A model generated the notes under the pieces. That model was not told where the DNA came from. It was given only the letters and a program-made list of their open reading frames with translations, and searched no databases. This document shows positions 6,271-7,528 of a stretch of DNA of 7,528 bases, in pieces. Numbering within the stretch: the stretch's first letter is position 1; each line of letters begins with the position of its first letter. The stretch is from an uncultured Phenylobacterium sp. GTDB taxonomy: Bacteria; Pseudomonadota; Alphaproteobacteria; Caulobacterales; Caulobacteraceae. The DNA lies in contig CAMFHW010000194.1 in assembly GCA_945952175.1 (NCBI GenBank), positions 1-7,528 on the forward strand, read 5' to 3'. Both the position numbers and the translations under genes were made by a program.

Positions 6271-6435
6271 ATGTCCAAATTCCTGAAGAGCTTCGTGGCC
6301 GACGAATCCGGAGCGACCGCGATCGAATACGGCCTCATCGCCGCCCTGATCGCCGTCGCCCTGATCGCTGCGATGAACGCGCTCGGTACGAAGGTGTCCG
6401 GCACCTTCAGCAACGTCGCCAACGCGATGCCGTAA
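6271..6435 (+). CDS. Flp/Fap-type pilin (PilA-like), type IVb pilus subunit
   Basis: This is a small structural pilin of the tight-adherence (Tad/Cpa) pilus, used for surface attachment. The 54-residue protein begins MSKFLKSFVADESG, a short basic class III leader. Prepilin peptidase would cut after Gly14, giving a 40-residue mature pilin ATAIEYGLIAALIAVALI. Glu19 is the conserved Glu5 of the mature protein, followed by Tyr20. Residues about 21-39 form the hydrophobic helix that sits in the inner membrane before assembly. The open frame extends upstream to an ATG at 6223, but the start at 6271 is clear: AAGGA at 7 nt and the standard leader length. No tad/cpa genes are adjacent. The next gene is convergent 23 nt downstream, so this is an isolated pilin gene within the window. 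The overlapping palindromes and GANTC site upstream may control it. Confidence 0.95.
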   Translation: MSKFLKSFVADESGATAIEYGLIAALIAVALIAAMNALGTKVSGTFSNVANAMP

Positions 6436-6458
6436 GCCAACCGCCGGCGGCGGACGGA

Positions 6459-7445
6459 TCAGTCGATTTCCACCACGACGGTTCCGACCTTCCCGCCGGC
6501 CTCAACCTTTTCATGGGCGGCGGCGCAGGCTTCAAGCGGAAAGCGCCCCGCCACGGCAAGGTCGCGTCGGCCGGTGGAGATCCACCGGCCGATGTCCATT
6601 TGGGCCCGCTTGCGCGCCGGGTGCGGCGAGACGGGCAGATAGACCCCCGACACCGACAGGTTCAGGCGCATGAGCGCCCCGGCCGGCACCTCCGGCGTCG
6701 CCGCCCCGCGGGTGGCGTAATAGGCGATCGAGCCGTTCATCTTCGCGCAGGCCAGGCTGGCCGCCAGGTTGCCCCCGAAATCCACGTCGACGATGTGGTC
6801 GACCCCCGCCCCGCCGGTGATCTCGCGGACGCGGGCCGCGACGTCCTCGGTGCGGTAGTCGATGGCGTGGTCGGCGCCGCCGGCGCGGGCGCGCTCGGCC
6901 TTCGCCTCCGAACTGACCGTGGCGATCACCGTCGCGCCGGCCCATCGGGCGAGCTGGACGGCGTAGTGGCCGACCGCCCCGGCGCCCCCGGTCACCAGCA
7001 CGGTGCGCCCCTGGACCGGGCCCGCCAGGAAGAGACTGCGGTGGGCGGTCATGCAGGGGATGCCGAGCGTGGCGCCTTCGGCGAAGGAGACCTCGTCCGG
7101 CAGCGGCGTCAGGAGGTCGAGGTCGAGCTCGATATATTCCGCCGCCGAGCCGAAGGCGCGGCCATTGCGCTGGCCGTTGTAGAACCAGACCCGCCGGCCG
7201 ACCCAGGCGCTGTCGACGCCCGGCCCGACGGCCTCGACCACCCCGGCGCCGTCGCTGTTGGGCGTGACCCGCGGATAGGCCATCGGTCCCGCCCCGCCGC
7301 CTCGCAGGCCGACATCGGAGGGATTGACCCCGGAGGCGCGGACCCGGACCAGGGCCTGGCCATGGCCGGGTTGGGGCGTCGGACGCTCGCCATACTCGAG
7401 GACCTCGCGCGCCGGCCCGGTGCGGTCGTACCAGATCGCCTTCAT
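6459..7445 (-). CDS. Quinone oxidoreductase-like, NADPH-dependent MDR-superfamily protein
   Basis: This is a medium-chain dehydrogenase/reductase of the zeta-crystallin/quinone oxidoreductase type, expected to reduce quinones or related enones or ketones with NADPH in the cytoplasm. The 328-residue length is normal. The N-terminal GroES-like catalytic domain carries ASGVNPSD at 37-44 and NSDGAGVVEAVGPGV (63-77). The Rossmann domain has VTGGAGAVGHYAVQLARWAGA at 151-171, with the dinucleotide loop GGAGAVG at 153-159. The C-terminus HEKVEAGGKVGTVVVE is typical. The cluster of Cys ligands for structural zinc, found in zinc alcohol dehydrogenases, is absent. The ATG at 7445 has AGGGA 7 nt upstream. 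The stop of a preceding same-strand gene lies 10 nt away, suggesting an operon entering from the right. The natural substrate is unknown. Confidence 0.94.
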   Translation of the reverse strand: MKAIWYDRTGPAREVLEYGERPTPQPGHGQALVRVRASGVNPSDVGLRGGGAGPMAYPRVTPNSDGAGVVEAVGPGVDSAWVGRRVWFYNGQRNGRAFGSAAEYIELDLDLLTPLPDEVSFAEGATLGIPCMTAHRSLFLAGPVQGRTVLVTGGAGAVGHYAVQLARWAGATVIATVSSEAKAERARAGGADHAIDYRTEDVAARVREITGGAGVDHIVDVDFGGNLAASLACAKMNGSIAYYATRGAATPEVPAGALMRLNLSVSGVYLPVSPHPARKRAQMDIGRWISTGRRDLAVAGRFPLEACAAAHEKVEAGGKVGTVVVEID

Positions 7446-7455
7446 GCGCGGATCC

Positions 7456-7528
7456 CTAGGCCAGGATGCGGGGGCTGGCCGCGCGCTGGCGGCGGGGAAA
7501 CGGCCAGTCGATCACCTCGCCCGCGAAC
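7456..7528 (-). CDS. C-terminal end of an unidentified protein (cut by window edge)
   Basis: The minus strand is open from the window edge to a TAG at 7458-7456, giving 23 final residues that end WPFPRRQRAASPRILA. Nearly every codon ends in G or C, as in the neighbouring genes, whereas the competing frame hits a TGA at 7515-7513 and lacks that bias. The stop lies 10 nt before the quinone oxidoreductase-like start on the same strand, so the two are probably cotranscribed. The tail is too short to name a family. Confidence 0.55.
   Translation of the reverse strand, partial: FAGEVIDWPFPRRQRAASPRILA

Noticed and set aside
6441..6450. CCGCCGGCGG palindrome between the pilin and the oxidoreductase gene as a terminator
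   Set aside because: It has no loop and no T-run on either strand. Short G/C palindromes like this are common by chance at this GC content.
1..7528. Mobile elements, CRISPR arrays, tRNA genes, toxin-antitoxin or phage-defence genes
   Set aside because: No transposase or integrase motifs, regular repeats, tRNA-like folds or defence-type domains are visible on either strand. All sizeable coding regions are accounted for by ordinary families.

Overview
The window looks like chromosomal DNA of an alphaproteobacterium, most likely of the order Caulobacterales (Caulobacter, Phenylobacterium or a relative). The case rests on very high GC with strong GC at third codon positions, an alphaproteobacterial-type SecA N-terminus, a small Flp-type pilin resembling Caulobacter PilA, and a parvulin and argJ pair next to secA, an arrangement I recall from alphaproteobacteria. 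The order is well supported; the genus is not.

Left part (1-1409, minus strand): the beginning of argJ (arginine biosynthesis, cut by the window edge) follows a parvulin-type peptidyl-prolyl isomerase lipoprotein, and the two genes overlap at a GTGA junction. Middle (1553-5717, plus strand): a complete thiolase (acetyl-CoA acyltransferase) has a strong ribosome binding site and ends at a very good intrinsic terminator. It is followed by secA, the protein-export ATPase, which has its own candidate promoter and an apparent TTG start. The parvulin and SecA both serve protein export. The thiolase belongs to acyl-CoA metabolism and appears to be a separate unit placed between them.

Right part (5740-7528): a small NTF2-like/SnoaL-like protein runs on the minus strand towards secA. 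An AT-rich divergent regulatory region separates it from a 54-residue Flp pilin on the plus strand. A zinc-free quinone oxidoreductase-like MDR protein is convergent to the pilin, and the last codons of an upstream gene lie just before it at the window edge.

I found no tRNA, rRNA, CRISPR array, insertion sequence or attachment site, and no gene-free stretch above 300 bases. I see no evidence of an undescribed multi-gene system. The points worth a second look are local: an N-terminal extension on ArgJ, a rearrangeable tandem hairpin before secA, the TTG start of secA with a poor Shine-Dalgarno, a hairpin carrying the secA stop codon in its loop, and an orphan Flp pilin behind a palindrome-rich AT-rich leader.
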